Notes under the pieces: generated by a model | What the model was told of the DNA's origin: nothing | Database searches by the model: none | Seen by the model: only the letters and a program-made list of their open reading frames with translations | Part shown: in pieces, positions 38,901 to 49,810 of the stretch | How positions within the stretch are numbered: position 1 is the first letter of the stretch | How the letters are laid out: each line of letters begins with the position of its first letter | Made by a program: the position numbers and the translations under genes | Source: Casuarius casuarius | Lineage: Eukaryota > Chordata > Aves > Casuariiformes > Casuariidae | Direction: 5' to 3' | Assembly (NCBI GenBank): GCA_003342895.1 | Contig: PTFA01000020.1 | Span: forward strand, 3,653,437-3,717,436 | Length of the DNA: 64,000 nucleotides

Positions 38901-41090
38901 GATCTACAGTACTTCCTGGACATTTGTATATGCATGTCATTTTGCAGAGACAGGTACAGACATATGGTTTGCATTTTCCTTTAACTAATTATTTTTTCAG
39001 AGATTCAGCACTAGAACTGATCAGAAAAACACTGACGGAACTATGTTCTGTTGGGAAATGCAAGCGTCTTCAAATGGCAAAGAGTATTAAATTCATCATC
39101 ATAGAAATTTGCAACAAAAACTTCATTCTGATCCAGCAAGGGATCAGACACATTCTGTGATACTTGTGACTGGCAAAATGCTTGTGAACAAGTCAGAAGC
39201 TGCAAATTATTTTCAGAAGTTATTCAGCGAGCAAGTGTGAATGAAGATATTCCACAGCTCTGTGAAGTGATTGCAAATCACTTGTGAGCAGAAAGAGGGG
39301 TGAAAATCCTGACTAATTATTATCCCAGACTATGAACTCTGGCTAAAGGAATGCACTGAGATTTGTATGCATCTCTCTCTCTCTCTCTTTTTGTTAGCTG
39401 GATATTGCCATAAGATGTATTTTCCTCTTTATAGCTTTAGCCAGGTCTCACAGTATGCTCTTAGATTGCACATGAAACACAGTGTGAAATAATCTGTCAC
39501 CTTTCTCTAACAGGCCATTATTTGCAGTCTTCTGGGCCAGCTTTGAATCAGATCTGCCACTCTTGGCAAACTGAAATGTTAATATCCCTTTGATATTCAG
39601 CTGTGTTTTTGCCAGGCTAGATGAAATAACTTATACTGGAAGCCTTGATAGTGACTGTCTGCTGAGTACTGGGACAGCCACATAAAACAGGAAAAAAGCC
39701 ATGGCTTGAAAAATTTCAGCTAATCATCATTTCTAAGTAGGAAAAATATAAAATTATATATTGTGCAGCTGAGTAAATTATTTGATAAAAAGCATGGCGC
39801 CTCTTTAAAAAGACGGGAGGAAAAAAGTCTCAGGATACAATCACTGAAGTATAGCAGAAAACTGAGCTGAAATACATCAGGGCATTTTATGATCAATAAG
39901 TAAAGTGGCAGCTGTAAGTCTAGTCACTTCCTCGCTAAAATACGGGCATTTGTTGTTGGCCAGATAGAGTTTCTTGAATGAGGACAAACCATTCCCCAGG
40001 AAAAGACACAGAATAATACTTCAAGTGTTTGAACGCAAAAGACATGTATAGTGTCATTTTTCTTCATAATGCAACTGTTTTTTTAATATGTTTTTATGTA
40101 TTAAGAATCATGCAGATTTGAATCATTGAGAGCCTGTATTTTTTCTATTATAATCAGATTGAAATATCTCTTTATGGAAAAAAAAAAGTAGCCTAGTGAT
40201 TTTTTTCTTTTTTTTATAAGAAGGGAAACAAAAGACCTTTAACTCCCTAGGAAGGCAGAAGTCTGGTTCCCAGGAAACCCATCTACAAAAGATTTTGCAT
40301 TTATAATAACAATGAAATGACATAAGTGTTCGACTGTTATCTTAAATGATCTTTCTAGTCCAGTTGTATACGCTCTAAGATTCCAAACACAGCATCCCAC
40401 AATTCACATGCAGACAAATGGTCCTTAATGTACATATATCAGCTTTAAAATTTCAACTATTTTTTCTTCTATATATCCTTTCTATATCAGTAGAAATATC
40501 TTTTAATAAAAAAGGCACACTGTTTCCTTGACTCTTGGCTGTATTGCAAACTTATAAGGTATGGAGATTTGCCGTTCAGGTGAGATGGTGGGATTTAAAG
40601 TGCAACAGCTGTATGGTTTACAGTTAGGTCAAAGTATCAAGCAAACTTAACTCTTAACTTTTAATCTTCAGCGCAACGACATCATGCAGACTAGGCCTAT
40701 TTCTGTACTCTCAGCTAAGCTTCAGCCTTCCAGTTTGGTCCTGAAGGGTGGAGTTACATTCTGCAAAATGGTAGCAGAATGGCATGAAGTATCTAATCTA
40801 CTACTTACTGTATGGATTAACTGGGCTGTAGGAAGGCCTTAGTATAAAGTGGCTTGCAAGTCTGCAGAAGCTTTGCTCTTGGATCTCCTAACAGTCCCAC
40901 ACGAGCCATCTGTAAATGATCAAAAGGCGGCAAGTAGCTGAGAGCAGGAGAAAACCTTCAGGAATTTATTTAGATCTTTTACTAAACAAAACTATCAAAA
41001 TTACAGTTCTCTTTTTATTTGACTCTTCAAGACCTTTCTTCCTGTAATAAACAAACCACATTCCAGATCTGACTATCGACAACTGTAAAC
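38900..41090. other. Non-coding DNA, nothing recognised
   Basis: This is unique AT-rich sequence. The stretch 39,300-39,620 has a smooth, motif-rich texture that could be conserved, but nothing visible proves it. The (CT)n microsatellite inside it is listed separately. Confidence 0.45.
39372..39389. repeat. (TC)n microsatellite
   Basis: About nine TC dinucleotides are followed by a T run. It is a simple repeat. Confidence 0.85.
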
Positions 41091-41096
41091 GTCCTT

Positions 41097-41119
41097 CATA
41101 TCCAGCCTGGCTGGATATG
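41097..41119. repeat. Perfect 23-bp palindrome
   Basis: CATATCCAGCC (41,097-41,107), a single T, then GGCTGGATATG (41,109-41,119) form perfect 11-base arms with a one-base centre. By a simple 4^-11 estimate such a site is expected about 0.015 times in 64 kb, so it stands out. It could be a dimeric protein-binding site, a hairpin, or the fused ends of a lost inverted element. Confidence 0.85.
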
Positions 41120-41129
41120 CAGTTAAGTT

Positions 41130-44100
41130 CTAAAAATGTATTTATAAACAAATATTTTCAGATATACTCTAGACATTTAGAACTGAATGCTTCCTTTAAC
41201 AGCAAATGCTGGGAGGTCAGTCCCTCCACTTTCAAGATCCAAATAAGGAACACATGGAAAGGATGTAAAATAATTCCTGCATTGTTTGAAGTAAAAGATT
41301 AAATACTGCTGTGTACCACATAGGAATAACTGTTAAGTGGTAAAGTAATAAGAATAAAGCTAGATGAACTAACAGTTGATTTGGATAAGGCTCCAAATAG
41401 TCTGATGCTTATTAAAAGATTACCCAAATACATCTGAACTTCCTGATATCTTTCTGCCCTCTTCTATGCCTATCTTTCCTCTCCTCTCATTCAGCTGGAC
41501 CTGTCCATCTTTAAAGCCTCAGCTCTTCCCCCACTGATCGTATTTCCGTGAATAAAATGTAATAGGCTTTCTGAATCCTCTCAAATCACATGTCCCATAG
41601 TGAAGACACATGATTTAGTCATCTTATCTTTTGTTTAATTTGGAGGTTACAATGTTGTTGGTAGATAAATGCAGTTTGTGCAATTCTGCAATTGTGCCAA
41701 GTGTCTTTAGAGAAAATGCCATGCCCAGTGCATTCAAAACTATGGCATCTACGTCTTGTAACCATCTCATAGAAATGCGAGCATTTAAGCTAAAATGCAG
41801 TAGAGAGATTTTAACATCAAAGTGCCCATTAGTGTTTAAAGTTTCTAATCCATCCAAATTGAAAACCTAATAGAATTTAAAACTTACTGATGAATTATTG
41901 TACTGCTCAATCAAGATCATGACATGCAGATTTTGAGTAAAAAAGCATAGCTCCATTTTTTCCTTCCTATCTGAGTAAGTGCTTTTCTCCTTTCTGGATA
42001 GGTAAGTTTTCCAATTTACAAATGTAGCACAATAGATTAATTCCTTCTTCATCATCTACATCATCTGTTCTGTTGAACATCAGGAATGTTCAAGGAACTG
42101 ATTCATTTTCTTTGCATCTAGTATTTCTTTTTTTAGGCCTGAAGTCACAATGATTTCCCTCAGTCCTTGAGTTCTATGCACTCTTGTTGTGGGATTAGTA
42201 CAGCTCTCTAGCTATATGGTGCAACATAATTTCAGCTATTTTTATAACAACTGCTTTATTTCCTATACTGAAAAGTCAAAGGGGGATTCAATGATATGCA
42301 GTCAGTGCATAGATGGACTTTTGCTATTCTGTAAGATTGTTATTATTCTCCCAGAGAATTTTACCATTCCTCCAGGATTCTCATGAAACCATTCAGTCCA
42401 ATGTTGAGAATCATCCCATTAGACTTTTGTATCACTGTTTTTTAAATGAAACACAATTATCAGCTAGACAAAATATGAACTAAAAAAGGCAGAAAGTATG
42501 CATGTGAGCTTATAAGTTCTCCCAACATCCACAAACATTTCTTCCCAGCATGAATGTGTCAATATATGTGCAGACAGCATGCAAAGTAGTAGTAGGAGGG
42601 AGAACATAAAAGGAGTAAAGTTGGTGTGAAATAGAGGAAATTTATCTAGATGACTTCATTCCTCTTACTTTCCCCTCTGGCTAAGCAGGTTACTTATCAT
42701 GAGAGCCCCGCATAAGTCGAATTAGTGGTCACTCCTGCAAAAACATGAATGCTTGCCTCAGGCATCTGAACACTCTGAGTCAGAAGGCACTAATCATCCT
42801 ACAGGATCAGTCCAACTCTCTAACCTCTCTTATCCAATGTAAGTTCACCTATTTTCTGTAACAGTTTTATTTGCTACTCCTAAGAATCAAATGCAGAAAT
42901 CCTTAAAATATTAATATCAGTCCCTTTCAGCTCCCTGCTGGTATTGCCACATGACTTTAAGTACTTAAAATATAAAATATGTAGATAAAACATTTTCTAA
43001 TTATGCAAGTCACATAAAGCAACCCATAATTATCATATTTTTTTTTCCTAATTCCTTCCATTAACATTCACTAATTGGTATTGTGTTACTGCATTACAGA
43101 GCCCTAGTGATGCCTTGTAACAGATAACAGCACTTACTCACTTTGCCTTAAGACATTTTACCTAGGAACACAATGGTGCACTCTCATATTGTTTAAAGTA
43201 CAGTTTAAAGTAAAGAAAAGAAAAAAAATCCTTCTTTCCACAAGCTCTTAGTAGGTGTACAGAGATATTGCAGTTAATGTCTGTTAATGCTGTGGAAAGA
43301 AATGTTTAAACCCCTTTTTCATTTCAGCTTTCCAAAAGCAGCAATTCAAAGTAGAAAAGCAGAAGAAAGAAGGAAAGCAGAACAGCTGAAGGCAAGAAGA
43401 AAAGGAAAGGGAAAGTAATGGAAAGAGGCATAAGGGATGAGAAAAAGAAGGAAGAAAAATATAAAATTGAACACAAAGTCTTTCAATGTAAGGAAAGCCA
43501 AAGCCTCTGAGAGCACAAAGAAAAATTATAAACCTGTAACAGGAAAATTACAAGCAAACGCACAGCCCTCCCAGATTAATAGGCAAAAACACTTGGAATG
43601 AGAAATAGGTAAGCAAGCAAAATCCATTAGGTCAGGCATCCAACCATGGAGAAGATTTTCAAAAGTATCGGAGACCTAAAACATTTCAACAATCAATGAC
43701 TTATTTTCACTGGTCTGCTCATGCCCATGGAGTTAATCCATGAAAGGAATTACTCCTGTCTTTGTCAGAGCAATTCCCTTCTGAAGACTCTTTCCTTTTC
43801 TTTGTTTCTCGCTTTGCCTTGATTATCAATAGTAGATAAGATATGCATATTTGGAAGATATTGCACTGAGAAACACCTAAAACTATCCTGAAAATTTAAA
43901 TCCTTAATTCCATTCTGTGGTGGGCTATTCGTGAGTTTGTACACTTCTTAGACATTCACACAGAAGTAAGCTAGGGTTATCAGACCCATAGAGAAAATGT
44001 CAAATTCTTCCATGCTAAAGAAATGGAAATATAGTATTTTGCTTCTGAAAGAATAGGGCTGAGGGCTAAGTACCATCATTTTACTTCAGATGCTGACATT

Positions 44101-46420
44101 TTTCCGGGAAGTCAGACATCTGAAAGAGTCATCAATTCTGACTGGTAACTGAAGAGGCAGTTGTGAAGACATTCAAAGCCTTTCAATAGTAAGGCATTCC
44201 TTTTCAGTCATCAAGTAAGCTTTAGAAGCAATTTTGTCTAGATAAATACTTCTGTCCATTGACCTCTTGGAATAAGACAGCCCCCAGTTCCTCTCAGAAA
44301 TATGTCTGAAATGTGAATTCCTCACTGAAGAAAAGCATATACAGACNTACAACTGAAACAGCTCTTGAGAGTCTGAAAGGCCTTTTCACAAACTTGAAAC
44401 ATGCTAAAGGGAAGTGCATTCTTGGTTAGGTCTGTTAACAAGGCTTATACAAAGAAACCTGATGCAAATCTTTTTTTTATGGCGAAGTCTCAGAAGCACT
44501 ACAAATGGAATAGCGTGTTTCTTAGGGGTAAGGACAGGCCTATAACGTCTGTCTACCAAATGTCTAAGAAGTTGCTGTAATTTTTATTGTTTTTATTTAT
44601 ACAGAGGATGTGCTATCAAACCAACCTCTTCTAACACATAGGTTTGTCAAGCGCCTTCACTGTTCAAATTCAATGAAGAACACTTGTGTGAGTGTCGGAT
44701 CTCTGTGCAATCCTGTCTATAGAAATGCACTGACCCTAGAACAAACAAAACCTATTTTTTTTTATGAGTCTATCACAGCCGTGCAAGCTATCCTATATAG
44801 CCATAATTGGCAGTTNAACTCAAACCTAAAGACGAGGGTGTATACCAAAGATAGAAAAGCAGGAGCCAGAAAGCCAGAAGCAGGGGAAAGGTATTAACAC
44901 ACTGACATACCTGCTTTCCTCAGCTAGTTAATTAACTCAAAAAACTAATGTCACTCTCTGATTCTGGAAGTAGCTTGCTCAGAATTAAATTGGGCTTCTC
45001 TGGAAACTATGGCAGCATATGGTCAGACACGCATTATTTTCTAGATGTTGAGGTAAAACCTTGTGCAGCGTTTCATTTAGAGACACAAACTATAGGGCCT
45101 TGCTATGCACTTTGAGTGCTTACTTTTGGTTTTGCTCTTTCATAGTTTGCTTTTGCTCAAGAGCCAATGCTACTTCTAGGCTTCCTGCCTATCTTGCCGC
45201 TCCCCCCGTCCCCTGTAGCTTCAAATCACTTCAGAGGACAATTAGCGCAAATTCTGCCTTACTGTCAAAGCACACTTAGGCACTCATAGAGCAAGCCAAA
45301 CTCCAGAAGTGTGGAAATGAAGTTTGAAGGTGCTTTGAACTGGGAAGTGTTGAGCAGTTCCTGAGCTGCATGTGGGTGGTGAGAGATTAGTTCATGGAGA
45401 CTGCCTGTTCTCAGCACAGCACGATGTAAGCATTGCCAATTTTATTGCAGCCCCCTAGGAATTAATGCAAGGAAAACTGAAATGATAACGAAAGTCACTT
45501 TTCCTCCCTTAATGACTTGAACTTTTTGACGGTGAAGTATAATCCTTCACAAAATCTCAGACCTGTACTTCCACACCACAGGAGTGTGCTTGTCAGAGTT
45601 AGTTAGCTGTCAAAGTACAGGCTGGTCAAAGGGAAGAAGAAAAAAAAAGCTGAACTGAGGCATTTATTTGAGAAGTGCCCTGGTTTCCACCTTTGTTTCC
45701 ACTGAAGTTGTTTACAGAGTTGTGCTACAGCTCTGCTGAGGGAAAAATAGCTGAGTTCTCCACATGTAATCCATATGATGACAATTTCTTCTCATATTTC
45801 ATGTCCGTGATTAAAAAACGTCTTGTCAGAAAATAAAAACACCCTAAAACATTATTCTCCTCTGCTGCAAATGTACAACACTTAAACCATGTCAGCATTT
45901 CAGTAATAAGATTTCAAGTCAGCACCTGTAGCATCCCTAGTACACAATTCACTGTTGGATAGCAAGAAAGACTCCTTATATGGGTTAATTTGTGTGTAGG
46001 CATGCTGATCCCATTGGCACTTCACTAAAAGCTTTGAATTGATTTCCTTGGACCATACAGTAGGCTCTGTGTCACAAATGTAGAACAGATATATAGCATA
46101 TGTGTTCACATCCTCCCTCCAAGTTATCTTAACCCTTAAGCTCCTCAGGGCAACTGGAAGTGAAGTTGCATATTAGTTAAATCCTTATCTATTGAACTTC
46201 TCCTCACTCCAACACGTTCCCTTCTCTCTTTCGAGAGGCAGGAGTCACTCTGGGAAAACTTAAACTCTGTATCACAAAGTCCAGTGATCCTCTTTGCTTC
46301 TTTTATGAAATCAAACATTCAATAAATCTGTGCAACAGAATATGCTATATACTTTCTATAATGTCAGGTATAATGTACAGCAGTAGTTAATTTACTGGGT
46401 TTGGATCATAGAAGGCATTT
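41130..46420. other. Non-coding DNA, nothing recognised
   Basis: No gene or named repeat is visible. A purine-rich tract at about 43,330-43,460 is listed separately. A block at 45,300-45,530 has homeodomain-like words (TTTTATTGCAG, GGAATTAATGC) and could be regulatory, but this is only texture. Confidence 0.45.
43330..43460. repeat. Purine-rich low-complexity tract
   Basis: The + strand is almost entirely A and G over about 130 bases, with AAG/AGG-like words but no fixed unit. It is an imperfect polypurine/polypyrimidine tract, likely aged microsatellite. Confidence 0.65.
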
Positions 46421-46435
46421 CTCACTGCATATGAA

Positions 46436-46500
46436 AGGAAAACTCCCACTGAAATCAGTGGAAGTTTTATTTCAGAAAGGAACACAAGGCTTGCAGGGAT
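46436..46500 (+). repeat. Dispersed amniote motif, copy 2
   Basis: CCACTGA-AA-TCAGTGG forms a 7+7 inverted core, preceded by AAAACTC and followed by AAGTTTTATTTCAG and a TTGCAGGGATT phrase. This order matches a motif I know as common in bird, turtle and crocodilian DNA. The parent family name is not known to me. Confidence 0.45.
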
Positions 46501-46509
46501 TCAAAATCC

Positions 46510-47980
46510 CTCACAAGATTGATTCCACAGGCCTTGGCTTCGAAACCCCTTTCCCTCTTCACATCAAAATTCCACTTGTGAATAAGGCTGAGACCGATAA
46601 TAGTCAACACACAGCACTTAGCTATGCCAAAAGACAACTAATGACGGAGAAAATAAGTAGCTGAGCAAAAGGAGATACAGCCTAAATAGAAAAAAAATAC
46701 TTNAGTGTTTTGATTCTGAATAAAGCGCTCTCAGCACAGTACTGAAACAAAAACAATGAAAGCTAAACCAACCAAACAAAACCAAGCCAAGAAGTGTCTG
46801 ATTTTTTTCAAAAAAGATTGACAAAGTTTAAATGCCATCTCATTCTCTCTCATACATCACTTGCTCACCCTATAAATTGCACAAATTCTTTCCTATCCCT
46901 GATCTTGCTTCCAGAGCCCCAAAACTAGGTACTTTACCAGACACAAGCTTCAGGCAGGCCACGGGCCACCGTATCTTCTTTGCTATTTTTTATTCTCAGG
47001 AGATGCAAATGACCTTCTAAGTCTCTCAAAGTAATGACAGCACCCCCTCGACGAAGTGGGGAATAGCACTGGGATCTGCTAGCCCATGAATCCAAATCTG
47101 ATCTATTTCAAGTCTACATCGGCCTTGGTGGTTCACTATATATTATACATTGTCTGACCTTGTGGAGTATCAAAAATGTAAAAAATATCAATAATGCAAC
47201 ACAGATTGGAAAAAATACTGGGGCCTGATTTTGATTTTGGAAATAAGCATGTGCTGGTATGAAAGCTTGGACAGTGGCCAGATGAAGAGGTTACAATGTT
47301 AGCCATTTTATAGCTTTTTTAATCCAGCCTTCATTTTCTTGCTAGAAAGGGCCATATTTATTAGCAACAGTGTATCACCTCCATCTTCTCCATACCAAAT
47401 TACTTTAGAAAGATGAACAGTTAGTAATATGCAGCAACCCAGAAGTATCTTAATCATTATAATTACATCACTGTATATGATTCTCTCTGAAGATTGTTTC
47501 GCATTTGGTTCATGATCCTAGACCCTTTTTGGAGACCAAAGCCAAATTGTGTATGGTATCTGTTCATAATGTTCACACACTCTTTAACACTAAGCTATTA
47601 TTTATGATGCAACTCCAGAGAACAAAATGTGATAACCTTTAAAAATATATATTGCAACCCTTCTTCCCTTCTCCCTCCTCTAGAGTTTTTCCCAGCCTCC
47701 AGGTGAACACTTTCAGATCAGATGCAGTTTTTCCATACAGATTTTGAGGAAGCATTAATAGATCAGAAANGGACAATGATGAGGAGGAGTGGTTTGAACT
47801 GCCCTGAAGGGTATAATGATAACTTCCGGTATGACCTCCTCCAATGCCAAATTCCTTGCATTCCAGTAACATTTCACAGAAAGAAAGGGAAATAGAGAAT
47901 GAAAGGACACACTCCGGATTTTGCTGTCTTCATAGCGATGGTAACAAACAGTCCTTGGAGTTTTCTTTCCCCTCTCTACA
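46510..47980. other. Non-coding DNA, nothing recognised
   Basis: Unique AT-rich sequence with no supported gene or named repeat. It contains single Ns at about 46,703 and 47,770. Confidence 0.45.
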
Positions 47981-47981
47981 G

Positions 47982-48107
47982 GATACCAAAATCAACAAAA
48001 GATACCCAGATTTTGAAGTGGAAGAACTGGCTTATAAAATAGGAGAATCCATTCAAGAAATGGAGGGCTTTCTTCTTGGTTTGGATTTGGCAAAAGGAAC
48101 GGTTTAA
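47982..48107 (+). CDS. Candidate terminal coding exon, unidentified
   Basis: A strong acceptor (pyrimidine tract TTTTCTTTCCCCTCTCTACAG ending at 47,981, here given in part) is followed directly by 41 open codons and TAA at 48,105-48,107. The peptide is acidic and amphipathic, with FEVEELAYKIGESIQEMEGF in its middle, unlike the K/N/F-rich chance translations nearby. AATAAA lies at 48,231-48,236, so the layout fits a last exon with a short 3' UTR. The same frame is open upstream to 47,844, so the exon edge rests on the acceptor alone. I do not recognise the protein, and no preceding exon or donor was found in the window. Chance remains the main alternative. Confidence 0.3.
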   Translation, partial: DTKINKRYPDFEVEELAYKIGESIQEMEGFLLGLDLAKGTV

Positions 48108-48159
48108 CCTCAGTGAAAACGTGAAAGCCATAAAGAAATTTACAATTACAAATGTCATA

Positions 48160-48215
48160 TGATCCAATCTTGCCTCCCAGTTGAAGTCAACTGGAGTTTT
48201 GTCATTGCAAGCAGA
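48160..48215 (+). repeat. Dispersed amniote motif, copy 3
   Basis: CCAGTTGA-AG-TCAACTGG (48,177-48,194) is an 8+8 inverted core preceded by GATCCAATCTTGCCTC and followed by AGTTTTGTCATTG, the same layout as copies at 46.4 and 22.7 kb. It lies between the candidate exon stop and its possible AATAAA. Confidence 0.45.
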
Positions 48216-48729
48216 ACCAAGTCATTTTTGAATAAATGATGCTGGCCCTTCTTTCTCATTCATTAAGAGAAACGTTGCAAATATTCACTTTCCTGACTGA
48301 AAACAGTTTAGAAACGTATGGTTTATACGACTGCCTGGTCAACTTGACAGCCTCAGTGTAAGTCAGTTTTTCATTGCTGAACAGAGACTGGTGTCAGAAA
48401 GGCAAGAGTTGTGTAGTTCATGGACTTACGCTACTTATATATTCTTATCTATGCCATATGAGTGTCTTGTTATTCTTTGATATATGTTAAACTGGGCATC
48501 AGTAATTGTGGAAAGTATTAAATCCCCATGCACGGTTTTCAGGAATAGCTATTTTAACACTCTTCAGAGAGATCTTCAATTGAGTCACCTGAGTGGATTC
48601 ACAATATAAGTTTATTATCAGATTGCAAAAACAGATATCTATCTACGCTAATGTTTTGACAATGAATGAATGTGGGTGTGGTGTAAATAATAGTAATAAA
48701 AAAGACTGACTAAGTCCTTCTATAGCTTA

Positions 48730-49810
48730 TTTTCTGAACAAAGGGAAGTGTAGTTGATCTCAGTGAAGAATTAAGCACCAGGGTACATGAAAAAGTATCA
48801 ATTTAGGAAAAATGAGGAATAGTTAGAAGAACTGTAAGATGGGTAAGGAACTGGCTAAAGGGGCAATAACAAAGGGTTGTGTTAAAAGCAAAAGCTATGG
48901 CTAGAGGGATGTTTCTGATACAGTTCTTCAAAAATTAGTCCTGTGAAAAATCTTACGTATAATTTTCATTAATCTTGATAGAAAAAGTAGGAGTATGCTG
49001 ATAAATTTCTTGATGATACAAAGACAGGATGCACTGTAAATTCAAGAAAGCTGAAGTATTACACAAGGGGAAAAGGGGATTTTGAGATGTGAAGCAAGAT
49101 AAAAGGGATGAAATGTTATAGTAAAAAGTATAAGGTCATGTGATTAGGAAATAGTAATAGTTCCTGCTTTATACTCTGAATTTCTCAGCTAGAAATAACA
49201 GAAAGACATAAACGTATCAGCTGCTCATCAACAAGCCACCAACACGGGAAAGCTATGAAAAGGCAAATATAATTCTGCTGCATCAAGAAAGATATTTCCA
49301 CAGAAATAGGGAAGTGTGTGTGTCATGTATGAAACACTGCTGGGTCCTCGACTGCAATATTCTACATTTCTTGTCACAAATGTTGAAGCAAGATGAACTC
49401 ATAATGAAATACAGACCTATTTCAGTGTGCCGTAATATTTAACAAAGGTAAGGGCTCTGGGATAATTTGGGTGGTGAATTTATCTGTGAACAGTAACTAA
49501 AAGATCTTGTCTTATTCATAAGGCCCAGCAACAGCAATTTGTTCTCAAGAAATTCCTTATACAAGTAAACCTCATAGAGAAGAAAAAGATATTTATTATA
49601 TGGCATACTGTTAGCACAAGACCAAGTTGATATTAATTCATCGTTAATACATTAAGGTTATGAATAAGATAAGTTTTCTAGGATCAGAAGCGTGTGATAC
49701 TGAAGCAGCATTTCTATATTGATAGTGGAAGGAAATCTTCCTGCTTGAAGACAGAGTTTGATCGAAGTATGAAAAATGTCCTAGGACAAATTAGCTTGCA
49801 ATTGTGAGAA
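48730..49810 (+). mobile_element. CR1 LINE fragment (RT to C-terminal region)
   Basis: About 1.1 kb follows the CR1 open frame order. GGTAAGGAACTGGCTAAAGG (about 48,842) and ACAAAGGGTTGTGTTAAA match the pre-RT block. ATTTTCATTAATCTTGATAG (about 48,962) matches the FN-IND-type block. AAATTTCTTGATGATACAAAG (49,003-49,023, quoted here in full, reads KFLDDTK) is the catalytic F-x-D-D box with both aspartates kept and the usual A changed to L. AAGGTCATGTGATTAGG, CTAGAAATAACAGAAAGA, GCATCAAGAAAGATATTTCC and AGATGAACTCATAATGAAAT follow in the family order. Frameshifts and stops make it inactive. Both ends are truncated and the 3' terminus is absent. Confidence 0.8.
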
